Assembly (NCBI GenBank): GCA_963855995.1
Contig: OY979716.1
Coordinates: forward strand, 37,659,624-37,723,623
From: Muricea muricata
Taxonomy: Eukaryota > Cnidaria > Anthozoa > Malacalcyonacea > Plexauridae
DNA length: 64,000 bases
Direction of reading: 5' to 3'
The translations under genes and the position numbers were made by a program. A model generated the notes under the pieces. That model was given only the letters and a program-made list of their open reading frames with translations. It was not told the DNA's origin and ran no database searches. Within the stretch, counting starts at the first letter, position 1. Each line of letters begins with the position of its first letter. Below, one piece after another: positions 32,797-44,406 of the stretch.

Positions 32797-33278
32797 AATG
32801 AGTTGTAAAGAAGTAATTTAGATACTGAACATAACTCTCACCAGTATATATAATAGACCAGTATCATTTTATTGTATACATAATTAAAACAGTGTTTTCA
32901 TATTGTTAGTGCATGAGCGTATATGAAATTCTAGGCGCTGTCTGTTATTACTTATGTTAATCAAATATACCGCCAGAGAAAGGTGACGTCACACGGTACA
33001 CAGTTGTGCACTGTAGAGTTAAAGAATACACTGCTTATATATTTTATTACGACGCTACACAGCCGTGTACCGTATCGTATTTTTAAACTTCCAAAATAAC
33101 ATTTTACACAGTTTTATACAATATATTCAAGACCACTAACATTGCACACATTTTTCGTACGGTACCCTTAAAAATACAACGGGAACATAATCGTATTATA
33201 TAGTAAAATCTAAAAGTATTGAATATGATTTAGTATTTTGATCGAATTCCTTTTTTGCTTACTATCGCCGTAATGCGA
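32797..33278. other. No gene; imperfect inverted repeat
   Basis: AT-rich. The segment cacggtacacagttgtg near 32991 is mirrored by cagccgtgtaccgt near 33062-33075, and could be a MITE end or a stem-loop of the cassette. Its role is unknown. Confidence 0.35.
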
Positions 33279-34214
33279 TTAGACAGTTTCGAGTGTCCGA
33301 TCAACAAGGTCAACACTTAAGTTATCTAAACAGCGGCACACTCTGTCATGAAAATCCTGAAGTGATTCCTTAGTCAATCGCAGGTTTATAGCTTCTTCTT
33401 CTAGCTGTTTCTTCACCACATTAAAAATGTTTTCGATTGGGTTTAAATCAGGAGATCTTGCAGGTATTTTATGTCGTGTGCATTCAATACTTTAGAGGGC
33501 TGATAAGGCCACTTTGCTATTTTGGCAGGGGCAATTGTATATCACGAATATATGTTGCCTTCTCCTTCTTGGACCAGCTTCGGCGAAGCATAAATTTAGG
33601 TTCTTTTTCACAAAGCGTGCATAAAAAGGACCATTCATTTTCTCATACGTCTTTCTTAAAATCACTCCTTTACTGTAGGCAACGGCGACCATAAGATGCA
33701 ATCACCTTCCTCCAGGCAAATCTTTACTCCCTTTACTTGTTATCTCAAGTCCTTCTCCTCACTTTCTCCAGACATGCGACTTTGGCTGCAGGGCAGTTTT
33801 AAGTGGGTTATATTTGTGAATGAATGAAACGCCATCTAGGTAAAATGAGATGTCATGCGTGTAGAACTTAGTAAAGTCTTTAAGTATATTTTTTGCATTT
33901 CGTGCATATTTAGTTCGAATTTTCTTGTCTGATTCACTTAATAATCCTTTCTTTCTTGCTTGTAAATGTTGATAGCCAGCGCGGTTAAGATACATGGAAA
34001 TCGTTCTTCACTTTGCAATGCTTTGATCCAGGCCACTTTCCTGTATAACATCTTTAACGGAGAAGTTCACTGAGGTTTTTCGTAGCAGTTTAACAGTTCG
34101 GAGTAGTAATCTTACATCCCTTTCGTTCAGACTTTTTGGCCGTCCAACTTTACTGTTTGAATTTTTAGCCGCTAACTTCGGATGCAATTTAGTATTACAA
34201 AGTTTGTTCGCCAT
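33279..34214 (-). pseudogene. Tc1/mariner-type transposase, decayed
   Basis: The N-terminus MANKLCNTKLHPKLAAKNSN is followed by KVGRPKSLNERDVRLLLRTV and a helix-turn-helix stretch (SVKDVIQESGLDQSI). ISFYLDGVSFIHKYNPLKTA carries the first catalytic Asp and FVIYNCPCQNSKVA stands where the second Asp lies (Asp replaced). A frame-shifted LNPIENIFNVVKKQL region near 33420-33460 supplies the third acidic residue. At least three frame breaks. It lies convergent to the HUH/SF3 pair inside the same cassette. Confidence 0.7.
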
Positions 34215-34506
34215 TTTTTAAATAATCAATTAATAATTGCATATCTGTGACGACTATAATTAATAAATTTCCACAGCTTCAAATTTAAGGTATAGAACAA
34301 TAATGATAATAGCATTTTAATAAAAAAATGGGCGCATATCCTCTTAAAAAGCCGCTCAACCACAAAATAATAAATCCCCTATATAACAATTAAACCTCTT
34401 TATACAATATGATTGTTATCCTAAAGCAATGGCTACATCAAAATATTATAATCGAAGGCTTACTTTAGGTGTAAATTACCAATACTTTTTTTACACTATT
34501 TTCAGA

Positions 34507-34770
34507 CAATCCTGGTAAAAATTACATAGACACTTAACTTTCTTAATAGCAATATTATCAGTGAGAAGAGTTTTTATGAAATTCTGCCCCCAGGCCCCCC
34601 TATTCAATGTTGTTTTTTGTAATTGAATTCTAAAATCATGTTTTCGTGATTAACCAACATTGAATAGGGGGTAGGAGGGGGAGAATAGCTTATTTAGGAT
34701 TATTTCTGTTAAAAAACATGTAGACTTATTTGACGCACGCGTGGTGTCCACGATAATTTTTGCCAGGATT
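34507..34770. repeat. Direct terminal repeat copy 2 (~265-bp MITE-like unit)
   Basis: Same unit and orientation as 30887-31152: ACAATCCTGGTAAAAATTAC at the left end and TTTTTGCCAGGATTGT at the right. The inner flanks of the two copies (ctgaaa after copy 1, tttcag before copy 2) are complementary, as are the outer flanks (gct and agc). Confidence 0.9.
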
Positions 34771-34910
34771 GTAGCAACCTACGAAAAGCCCTTGTCAGCT
34801 TCATCAGTAGTTCTGAATTGATGCTGTTTGACGGCATTCAAGTGACATTTATAGATTTGTCAAGCCTTCAGAGAAGACCAATGGCTCGTACATGCAATCA
34901 TTATTCATAT
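34771..34910 (+). pseudogene. HECT-like gene fragment, 3' of insertion
   Basis: Directly after the right 265-bp repeat the frame reads NLRKALVSFISSSELMLFDG, then IQVTFIDLSSLQRRPMARTC. This continues the HECT-like protein cut at 30886, where the family has a LRFVTGSD-like block followed by a strand and RRPxAHTC. The fit supports one insertion between 30887 and 34770. Decayed after about 34910. Confidence 0.45.
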
Positions 34911-35774
34911 GGCAGATAATAGGCAAATGGACATGATGTGATGGACATGTATGCACTTTAACATTCGCATCATTTTTTTGCGAATTCTGAAATATTCGCT
35001 AGAACAGAATTAGTGATATTAAGTTAAGATATGTTTTTGTTGTACACACTAATATAGTTAATATTTCGGGATATCGCTTGACATTTTTAGGTTGTTGAGT
35101 TATTTACCAGTTGTCTCTATGGGTATGGTGCACATTTAACTAGGATTTATAAACTAGAAGATTGAAATTATTGTCCTCTCAGTTCTAAATACAGCGTTTG
35201 CTGGCACAATAAGTGTCTACATATTGGCCCGATCTACACTAGACAGGTCTTGAAACGGATCATCCGTCAAGATGGATGGATCATCTGACAGATAATCCCT
35301 CTAAGGGGTACAATCCGGATCGTACTCATTCCGTTTCTGTTGTGACTATAAGGAATGGAAGTATATTTGTTTACATGAATCCAGATTGAGTTACAACTTA
35401 TTCATGTAAACAAATATAAGTCAATCCCCTATATGGTTTGAGCAGAAATGAATTAAATGAGTTCGATCTGGATTGTAACTCAATCCGGTTCATGTAAAGT
35501 ACTCCTAAGTATAAATACAAGTCGAAGTGAAAAGATAGTTCGTCTGATGATTCATATGTGTATAAACGCGGGCAAGCAAACTGATCATCAGTCAAGATGA
35601 ACTATGCGAACAAGTTCAAACAAACTGACAAACTACGCAGATACAGTAGTTTGTCTTAACGATGATACCAATCCCAATGTCGACCAAATTAGTGATTAGA
35701 TCAAAGAACGAAACATTCATGCGGGTAACATAACGATAAACAATATAACCGATAATGATGTTTGGGAGAGAGAA
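34911..35774. other. No gene; perfect 19-bp inverted repeat
   Basis: TATATTTGTTTACATGAAT at 35362-35380 and its exact complement at 35400-35418 flank a 19-nt loop. Diverged copies of gagttacaac and ttcatgtaaa nearby suggest a small MITE covering about 35230-35520. No coding signal. Confidence 0.6.
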
Positions 35775-36181
35775 TTATGCCCCTCCCTTCCTCCCTCCCC
35801 TCGAATCACAAATCCCAGGTAGACCATAAAGACCATCAAGACCATCATCGTTTAATGGATGGCAATTATCACTAAGATAGCGAAGATTTTCTTTTGATAG
35901 ATCAAGGTTTATTGCTGGTACAGAAACCTGGTAATCTTCATCCTCAAGTGACAATGGCCCGTCGGGATCAAATCCGAAGTATGCCATGTCATCTTCAGAT
36001 AGAATACTATCCACTCCAGTATGCCCACTGTACATGTTCTGTAATGTACCTTGTACGAACATTTGAAGTGGGGATAAATTATTTTCTGTAGAAATTGGGT
36101 GATTATTCCATTGAGAAACAAACTCTTCAAGAGATTTATTAATTCTTGGAATATACACAAAGTGTAATGCATAAAGATGTA

Positions 36182-37203
36182 CAATGGGTGGACAAAAAAA
36201 ACTGGCCCCCCATTATAATACGGTTGTTGTGTATAAAAGACAAAAAGTTCCAAAACAATTCAGAAATATATATGGTGCCGTCCAGATAAATAGCAAATAA
36301 CATTATTTAAGTGTCAATTTTACTACTTAGCATTAAAAAATGTATTAATCGGTTAAATACTGAACTTGTTTCAAAGTTGTGTTTCAATGTATGAGGGTGT
36401 TTGTCGTTAAATGGTGTTGGCAATCTGCATAGGGTAAAGGGTATTTTGACTGAGCCAGAATATCGGAAAATTTTGATTCATCATCTGGTTCCATTAGCCA
36501 ATCGATTAAACTCTGAAGGCTTTATCTTCCAACAAGATAACAACCCTAAACACACTAGTAACATTGCTAAAAAATACCTTCAAAATAAGAAGATAGAAGT
36601 GATGAATTGGCAACCCCAATCACCGGATTTAAATCCGATTGAAAATTTATGGGGTCAACTCAATCGCTTAACTCAAGATCGCAATCCACAAAATGAAGAT
36701 GAGCTTTTTGACATTCTGAAACATGCTTAGTACTCCATGCCTGATGAATACCTGCATAACCTTGTTGAAAGCATGCCGAGTAGGTGCAAAGCAGTTATTA
36801 AATCTAAGAGATGGCCAACCAAATATTAACAAATGTTTTTGACAATGTGAGAAATGCATAGACATCTTGTAGTTGGTGAAGTGTTCGTGTTATGTAAGAC
36901 TTTAACACACTGTCCATAATTACTACATTTAAAAAAATGTGTTCAGTTTCTTTATACTTCCAATGATTGCTTTGTTGTGTAATTTTCATATAAAATTAAC
37001 GCTTAAATTATGTGATTTGCCACATACTGTTTAGTACCATGACTATTTATGAATTGTTTGTTGTCCTTCATTGTTTCTTATACATCATATATACCAATAC
37101 CATATTTATGAATTGTTTGTTACCTTTATTGTTTGTTATACATCGTATATACCAATACCAGTATTATAATTGGAGGGGGCCACTTTTGTTTGTCCACCCA
37201 TTG
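36182..37203 (+). mobile_element. Tc1/mariner element with TA target duplication
   Basis: The ends CAATGGGTGGACAAA and its complement TTTGTCCACCCATTG are flanked by TA at 36180-36181 and 37204-37205. Inverted repeats extend about 45 bp (tggcccccc and ttataatac). It interrupts the integrase gene. At 1022 bp it is shorter than an autonomous Tc1 element, the 5' half of the transposase being deleted. Confidence 0.92.
36401..36829 (+). pseudogene. Tc1 transposase, C-terminal half
   Basis: FIFQQDNNPKHTSNIAKKYL holds the second catalytic Asp and PQSPDLNPIENLWGQLNRLT the third acidic residue, both classic Tc1 blocks. After LKHA a TAG at 36728 interrupts, then MPDEYLHNLVESMPSRCKAV and IKSKRWPTKY finish the family's normal C-terminus. 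The DNA-binding half and first Asp are absent. It lies entirely within the TA-flanked element. Confidence 0.9.
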
Positions 37204-38574
37204 TACGTCATTTAACGGGTCTAGAAGGCCATTGCGTTCCATTCCATCAAAGATCTCAGCAAAGTGACACAGTACACCTGCGTATACATCTTTGTGAGCC
37301 CTTTCAACTCTGCAGTTGTGGACCGAGCTACCCGTAATAATACTTCCCCTATTTAATCCCCTCGTTTCTAACATGTATCTCGCAACGTCGATGTTCTCAA
37401 GTCAGTGGTCACTTCTGACTCTTGACGGTAGACCGTATTCAGCAACACCCTGCGGGAATAGATTTAATACAGTGCTGACTCTATTGTTATCAGCTACATG
37501 TGCATAAATCATAAGCCTAAAATAGCCATCAACCCAGCGGTTCTCAACCAATTTGTATCTTATTAATTTATGGTTTCACAGCAAATTAGGAGCTGGCACT
37601 GAATACTTTCTGCGGTAAATCGCCTCATTCCATCGTAGAGCTGTTCCAAGTAGATCGTCTTCACGCAAACATTGCCGAACTCTGCTTCATTGCAACTTAA
37701 GTCCTCTACCCCTGAGTGCCCATTGTAATCGTCGTTGACAAATATTTGGAGTCACTTGTCGAATTTGGTTGACTACTTCTTTCAAACGCTCGTCTAAACA
37801 TATATGTGAAATCAATCATCAACTCTCAGTGTGAAAAATTGAATCATTATGCTTTACAGGCTGCTACACAAAAGTTTTTGCAGCATAAGTTACCTGCTAA
37901 AAACATGAGCCATAGAGCTTCTGAAGCAGGCCTAGTGAGCAGGCTAAATTGAAAGGGGAAATTACAGATATATCGTTATGTTACATACGTGCACTAATGT
38001 TTCGTTCTTCATAGAAAGGTTCGATTATATTACACCACACGTACAAGCACACAACATAATAGCTTAACTACCGGATAACTCTGAAAAATTTTGATCATCG
38101 TCGTCACTAAATTGCAATTCACCTTGTCTTCACCATAATGTGCTCTCACTGATACCGAGTATTTGTGCAATTTTAACCCACGGGAAGTGAAGTTCACAAA
38201 GGAACTCGATCTGTTCACGTTGTACAATTAGCACGGGTCATCGAGAATGTTGCACAGCAGCGGTAGGACAAGTAAACGACAAAGCCCTTCTTTCGGAAAC
38301 CTGCCTCTGTAAGACGACAAATGTTTCCAAAATTATGCGTGATTGTCCTAAAACGCTTTCCAGTATTACCTTGAAATCTTGTAGTACACGATCTTGAGTT
38401 TGCCCAATATTAACAATCAGCAGCTGTAGCAAACCAATGGTGCTCTCTAGATGATATAGTCAGACTCGACTGCTTCCCTGTTTAAATTTTGAATTTGAAG
38501 AAAGAGTGACCTAAGAGTATCCACAAAATTATTTAGCCCTATTTTGTTTTGTCACTGAAATAACTGGACGTAGC

Positions 38575-38790
38575 CTGAATTTTAATTAGGATAAAAACAA
38601 TTATAATTTTAATTAGAATGAATATAAAAACTAGCACATACTGAATTTTAATTAGAATGTATATAAAAACTAGCACATATTGAATTTTAATTAGAATGTA
38701 TATAAAAACTAGCACATATTGAATTTTAATTAGAATGTATATAAAAACTAGCACATATTGAATTTTAATTAGAATGAAAGTAAAAAATAT
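38575..38790. repeat. 39-bp minisatellite, about 4-5 copies
   Basis: The unit tgaattttaattagaatgta followed by tataaaaactagcacatat repeats at 38603, 38642, 38681, 38720 and 38759. Because 39 is divisible by three, the minus strand stays open and reads as a 13-residue repeat; this is a by-product. Confidence 0.95.
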
Positions 38791-39773
38791 AGGAAGGATA
38801 TTTAAATTAAATTTACCATGAATATAAATGTTTGTCAGAAGAGAATAAATTATTAGAACCAAAAAATAAACTATAGCATAAATATAAATATATTAGAACG
38901 AATATTTATCAAATAGCAATATTGACAGGAACGGCTCGTCATAATCATGCACTCATAGTATCGACTGTTGACAGTTTGCATGCTTGCTGGCATATTTATT
39001 CTACTGCAAGTTGACAGTGTATGCAGAAAATGAAGCATTACTTGTTAAAAATTTGTTTTAAATATTTAATTTCAAAAATACAAATAGAAGCTTACCTTGA
39101 TTCAGTAATCATTAGTAAAAGGCTATTGCTCCTTGTTTTGTTGTTCAATTCAAAATTCAAATGAGAGTAAAATCATGACTTCTTTTTGACGTTTTCACAC
39201 GCAGCAACGTTTGTTCAATGGTTATACTGGTTTTTGATAACTGTTGTAGAAAGGATGCACAAAATCCTTTGCAAAATTCCAAAGTAAAGTATCCTTATCT
39301 GGCAAGGATTACACAAAAATCCAAAAACAATGTGCATAATTGGCAACTTCGATCGCATCTGTGAACACGTGACAATGAGCACTGGATCTGTTCGACATTA
39401 AGAGCCATAAGAGGTTATAAAGATGGGATATATGTTTATTTCAATTTTTACAGCAAGATAATATCTACTTTAGGCATAATGGCAAACGGCATGTGCGCAA
39501 TACTACAAAACCATTTTTTCAAATATACGCCAAGTCTGGGTCCGCCAATTCCCAGCTTTTGACAAGTGCACGGCAAATTGTTCCCAGTGCTTAATAAGGT
39601 TGTTGTGGGTAAGAGACAAAAGGAGACTTGCTAGAACAACTGGTTGCATCATGTTTGTTGAGCTTCAAAAATGTACTCCCCCCAACTCTTGGGTCATTGC
39701 CATAAAAAAATAAATGGGGGTGGGAGGTGGGGGAACCAAAAATATGCATGCAAAAGAAACACTACATTGAGAA
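38791..39773. other. No gene seen
   Basis: AT-rich sequence without a protein-like frame. Confidence 0.5.
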
Positions 39774-40735
39774 GGTAATAATTCCATGTTCTCAGTACGC
39801 AAAAAAAAATCTTGATCCAAACCTTAAATCTAATTCAAATCTTTAAATTTTCAATTTATCAAAATTAAGGGGGTCCAATAGTAAATAATTTCAAAATTCA
39901 TCGATTTTCAAAAATTTTACAAAATATTGTTAACGGCGTTCTCTAAACATATCCAAAATTTCAAACAACAAAATGAATTATAAACAGAGAAATTCAGCAA
40001 ATTCTACACCGTGTTAGGGTAAAACCATGATTTTACCCAGAGCAAATAATGGTATGCAATTGGTTTACTCTATTGTGTCCTTTTCCATAGCATTGTTCGA
40101 TTAATGTTATTTTAATACATGCAAAAACTTTAAAGCAGTTTTTCTCAAATTGCTGATAACCACCAATTGCCATTATTGCATGCGCAATATCTCAAGAAGT
40201 ATGTAAGCTATTGACTTCAAACTTTCATTGTGTGTTCTGTGTTACATTCTCTTGGAGATGAACCAGAATCATAAAAATATTTGCAATAGCATGGAAGTTA
40301 TGATAGTTAGTATCATCTCGATAATATCTAGTTTCAATATTTTGTTTGCAAAAATTTATTTTTGCCTCAATCACCATAGTTCTGGTTCATCTCCAAGAGC
40401 ATGTTATGTACTATTAAAATAAATCTATTTTAGATTTTTATCATTCATAGTTGTTGAGATATCATGTTTACAAATATATGGATTTTTCACCATCAGGGAG
40501 TAATTAACATAGTAACCATGGCAATGGTAACTTTGAAAAACTTATTTTTATGTTTGTGGTACCATGTCCTAACACCTGACCAAAGATGAACTGCATAGCA
40601 TTAAAACACACAAAATTTTTTTTAGTTTTGGTCCGCCTTAACACATGTCAAATAGAACATTGGTTAGGGTTAGGGATGGGGCTAGGGCTTGGATTAAGAT
40701 TTGTATTTGCGTACTGAGAACATGGAATTATTACC
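39774..40735. mobile_element. 962-bp terminal-inverted-repeat element with inner hairpin arms
   Basis: GGTAATAATTCCATGTTCTC and then AGTACGC at 39774-39800 are exactly complementary to 40709-40735, and similarity continues inward (aatcttgatccaaacc versus ggcttggattaagatt). A second perfect 20-bp pair, CTCTTGGAGATGAACCAGAA at 40249-40268 and its complement at 40380-40399, lies inside. Non-coding. Confidence 0.8.
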
Positions 40736-41027
40736 ATTATTGAGAAGGCCTCAAAAACTATTGCTAGCAGAACAACGCCCGCTCCCTTTTCTAGCGATCT
40801 TTAGAAGCTGATTGATATCAACTTATTCCACAGTTGGTTCAAAAACTGGGAGCAAGCAATGCGATGTCAATTTGCCATACAATCCTGATATCGGTCAAAT
40901 ATCGGTTTGTTTTATACTGTTGTTTGCAGAAAAGAAAATTGGGTTTTTTTATTCATTAAATTTTCCATCATTAGGGCACAATTTTTGAAAATATTTAACT
41001 ACAATAGACACAGTTTAGACCCAGAAC

Positions 41028-43640
41028 AATGGAAGAAAAAAAGCAAGAATGTATGAAGTTTGGAGAATTACATATGTTATATTTGTGGAGTCAATTGTCA
41101 GATGAAAAAAACGCAAATGACATGTTACATTGGGCAATTATAAAAAGCTGGGAATAGGCGAAGATGAAATGGTTGAAGCCGAAAATCGCTCAATTTGCCA
41201 AACATGCTGGCTATCCAAAGTTGTTAAACAATCAACAAAAGAATGTGCCGCACCGGGTTGCAAAACTAGGAGGCAGAAAATAAACAAACTGTATTATCCA
41301 CCTGTTGATGCATAATGATTCTAAACAATGCCAGCTTGAAAACATAGGGATCGATGCGAACAGCAGGATCTGCCAAAAATGTTACCACGAAGTTATGTCT
41401 AAATGAACCGAACTTCTAAGAGAACCAGAGCTCCTCTGACAAGATTAGGTTGTTAAGCACAATAGCTGGACATTTTACAGACAAAGAACTTAAAAAGGCA
41501 TTGCCTTGTTCTGATTATGAAATTACTCAAGCACGCCGACACGCAAAATTTATCGGAGCTGGTGATACATCTGAACCAACTTGTGTAACAAGATACTGGC
41601 TACCAGCTGAAGATCTTGCATTCGTAGTTGATTTCCTTCATCATCCCGATAATGTAACTAGATCGTCCCATAGAATGGCCTCCTGCGAGGGTAAGAAGTC
41701 TTCGTGGTTATTGGACTTGTTCGAGGACAAGAGCCAACCAGTAATGTGGCTGTGGGATTCAAAGAACCATCTCTATAACAAATACAAAGAAGAGTGTGAA
41801 GCAAATGGAAGACGGCCAATATCGGAGACAAAATTTTGCAAGGTTTAAAAGCTGGTAATTTTAGAGAAATGGTGGAAATGGTTGGTCTATGTAATATATG
41901 TGATGAAATTGGTGCCCGAAATTGGGAATGTTTTGACAACACTATCAATGAGCTAATTGATGATATTTCTAATACTTTACCACATATGGAATCACCGCAA
42001 ACAGACAATGAGGATGAGAGTGAAGCAGACGACAAAAGTAAAGTATTGATGGTCGACATCACTGAAAAAGATACAGAGTATTGTCAGACAAACCCCGTAC
42101 TAAAAGATTTGCCAGTTTTAATGATTCATGTTGGAGTAGCAGAAAAACTTAATGATTGTGCTACTAACAAGGACAAAGCCATGCATGAAATTTTAGCTAG
42201 AGCTAAAATCTTGAAAGGTCACCTGCTATCAAAGTTTATCGAAAAGTTGGAAATGCAATCAACTTGCCTCTTCCACTGTATGTCCTGGCTGTTGGAAGAA
42301 AATGGACCATGCGAATACTGCACCGACTGCAATGTTTGTGTCGAACGATTTCAACTCTGATGACAGACAAGCTATAATTCAAAGCACTAACTCTCTACCG
42401 ACTGAAAGGTCCTACTAAAGAAATACACAAAATCAAGGCAAATGTACAATCATATATCGCCCATTTAGTCTGTGGGAAATATCAAAGATCAAAGTTCATG
42501 AAGGAAATTGAGCAGCTCCAATCTGGAGAAACCATTGCCGTCTGCGATTATATGATGAAGTTACTACTTAAGAAATTCAGGGAACCACAACGTGACTGGT
42601 ATGCAAAAAACGGTGTTTCCTTGCATGGAACAATGTTTTTCCATAAATCTTTAGACAGCAGAGGAATCAAAGTTGAAATTCATGACCTATTTTCAAACGG
42701 CGATTGTGTTCAAAATTGGTTCTTCACTGTAAGTGCCTTCAAAGCAACGTTAAAAAATTTTGCTGTGAAGCATAACTACATCAAAAAACTGTCAATTTGG
42801 TCGGACAATGGGCCTCACTATCACAATACTTCCGTAATAGTATGGCTGATGCGTTTTTCAGAATTGTGCCCAATGAAAATTGTTCGCTATTCCTTTTTTG
42901 AAGCACAAAAAGGTAAGACTTCATTAGACTCACACTCATACGTTTCACAAAGGAACGGCTATTTAAGCTTTGGAAAAAGTTCATGATGTCCGAAAATGTA
43001 TCTAGCGGAGTCATCAGATTTCAACATTGAAAATTATAAAAGTGTTGAGCCTCGATTAATGAAAACACAATAATCGAAAAAAGGAACGTCAATGTTCGAA
43101 AATCATAGAGCAAGATACGGATTGTGAAGTCGACGGTTGTCCGAAGTGCGGAACAAATTTTTTGAGACCTACTTGGTTGGCAAAGCATGTCGAGACGTGC
43201 AGTATGAAAGATAGATAAAGGGAAAAGAAAAACAGCCAAGGAAATCCGAGAGTCGCTACCAGTTAAAGACGCTCTTGGTAGTGCTATGAAACAGAGAAAG
43301 CTTGCTGGAAACCGTATTGTTCAGACTGAATTAAACACCGATTTGCTGTCTTTATAAAATGCTATTGAAGGGAAGTGCGAGGAAACAAGGGTCCAAGAAA
43401 AGCAACAAGTTCACCACAGCACAAAAGGAAATTATGGAATGGTGCTTCAACGAGGGGGAGTGCGACAAGAGAAAATGATTTATCCCATCGCAGTGTCAGG
43501 AGCTACTGAAAAATAAACTTGGAGAAGACCTCGTGCTCAAAGAAGCACACAAAGAACTATTGGAGTATATATAAAAGAAAAAAACTAAAGTTACAATATA
43601 TGAATGTTGATTTCATCCCGATTGAAAACTCACGTTAAAA
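41028..43640 (+). pseudogene. Unclassified zinc-finger / RNase-H-like protein gene
   Basis: Plus-strand frames separated by stops read as one large protein: Cys-rich CQTCWLSKVVKQ and CAAPGCKTRR; FTDKELKKALPCSDYEITQA; HPDNVTRSSHRMASCEGKKS; DYMMKLLLKKFREPQRDWYA; LSIWSDNGPHYHNTSVIVWL; RYSFFEAQKGKTSLDSH (conserved Asp and Glu that could be an RNase-H-like catalytic set); a C2H2-like finger CPKCGTNFLRPTWLAKHVET near 43140-43200; and a C-terminal KFTTAQKEIMEWCFNEGECD region. Several frameshifts and stops. I recognise the layout as a multicopy invertebrate family, probably transposon-derived, but cannot name it. No terminal repeats were seen. Confidence 0.5.
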
Positions 43641-44195
43641 TTCAGTATTGTGCATAATGATTGGATACAAGGGAGGTTTCGATATGTACATGTAGTACAT
43701 GAGGAAATATGTTCTTTCACCACCTGAAACGATAAATAGAGTTCGACGTTTTAAGTGAAGGAGAAGATGACTGCCCATCGAAAGGCCTTCGCTCCAAGTG
43801 CCAAATTTTGTTTTATCATTTCAGGTATTGACAGAACCTATTTTTTCCTGTTCTTTTGACTGCACTGCCTGTACTGGCAACGTTAGTTCGACATGAGTAC
43901 GGGTAGAATTATTTTGCCAAAAATTTCAGTCATGCACATTCTTTTGCAGTAGACGTCGGCCATGGCCAACAATTAATTAAAAAATTGAATGACTTTTTAA
44001 GGAATAAAATCCTGTTTAAAAACATGCAAACAATGGAGGGCATAATGAACAAAATAACACTACCCTATCAGATAAACATCTATTTTGTGACTTGTGGTAC
44101 CAAATTACCTTGTACCTACCACTCTAAATGTCAATTATGGTAAATTATGTTTTAAGTTTCATTTCTGTTGCTTATAAATATCACATAGCTGTAAG
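43641..44195. other. No gene; copy of a dispersed repeat
   Basis: The segment 43810-43915 resembles 9655-9760 (see there). The remainder is AT-rich. Confidence 0.4.
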
Positions 44196-44399
44196 CAGTG
44201 GCGAAACTAGCGTAAGTCAAAATAAATTACCACAGCTCACTCTAGGATATATTTACATTTTAAAATACCTTCAAAGCAACTTTGTTGGTTAGATTTTATT
44301 CTTTTGAAGTTCATAACCTATGACATTGTTATAAAGTTATTTTTGAATTTAAAATGGAGCTGCTATAATTTATTTTGACTTACCCTGGATCCGCCACTG
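44196..44399. mobile_element. hAT-type MITE, copy 1
   Basis: The ends CAGTGGCGAAACTAGCGTAA and the complement of the right end, CAGTGGCGGATCCAGGGTAA, are followed by a shared GTCAAAATAAAT block. The 8-bp flanks are gctgtaag and gctgtaat (7 of 8 match). A second copy of the same family is at 46157-46360. Confidence 0.9.
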
Positions 44400-44406
44400 G
44401 CTGTAA

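Larger units (their letters stand above)
35775..38250 (-). pseudogene. Integrase-core (rve) gene, split by a Tc1 element
   Basis: Minus-strand order: an HTH block REQIEFLCELHFPWVKIAQI and LGISESTLW near 38215-38145; VNQIRQVTPNICQRRLQWAL near 37770; the DDE core with [30 protein letters not shown] and VHNCRVERAHKDVYAGVL (catalytic acidic residues in this order); then, beyond the inserted element, FVYIPRINKSLEEFVSQWNN and an acidic C-terminus FGFDPDGPLSLEDEDY. This is the single-chain integrase-domain family found in many animals and fungi; its role is unknown. Several stops (TGA after RSDH, others at 37575-37690) make it a pseudogene. Junction residues LNDV and HLYALHF are separated only by the Tc1 insertion. 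Confidence 0.75.

Noticed and set aside
30887-34770. LTR retrotransposon flanked by the 265-bp direct repeats
   Set aside because: The repeats do not start TG or end CA, have their own inverted ends, and the interior has no gag, RT or integrase.
38575-38790. CRISPR-like array
   Set aside because: Contiguous 39-bp units without spacers; a minisatellite.
38539-38862. Minus-strand frame with a repeating 13-residue hydrophobic unit
   Set aside because: It is the translation of a 39-bp AT-rich minisatellite; repeat length divisible by three explains the open frame.
41658-42062. Minus-strand 134-residue frame rich in Ser and Leu
   Set aside because: Antisense to the acidic, protein-like plus-strand gene.
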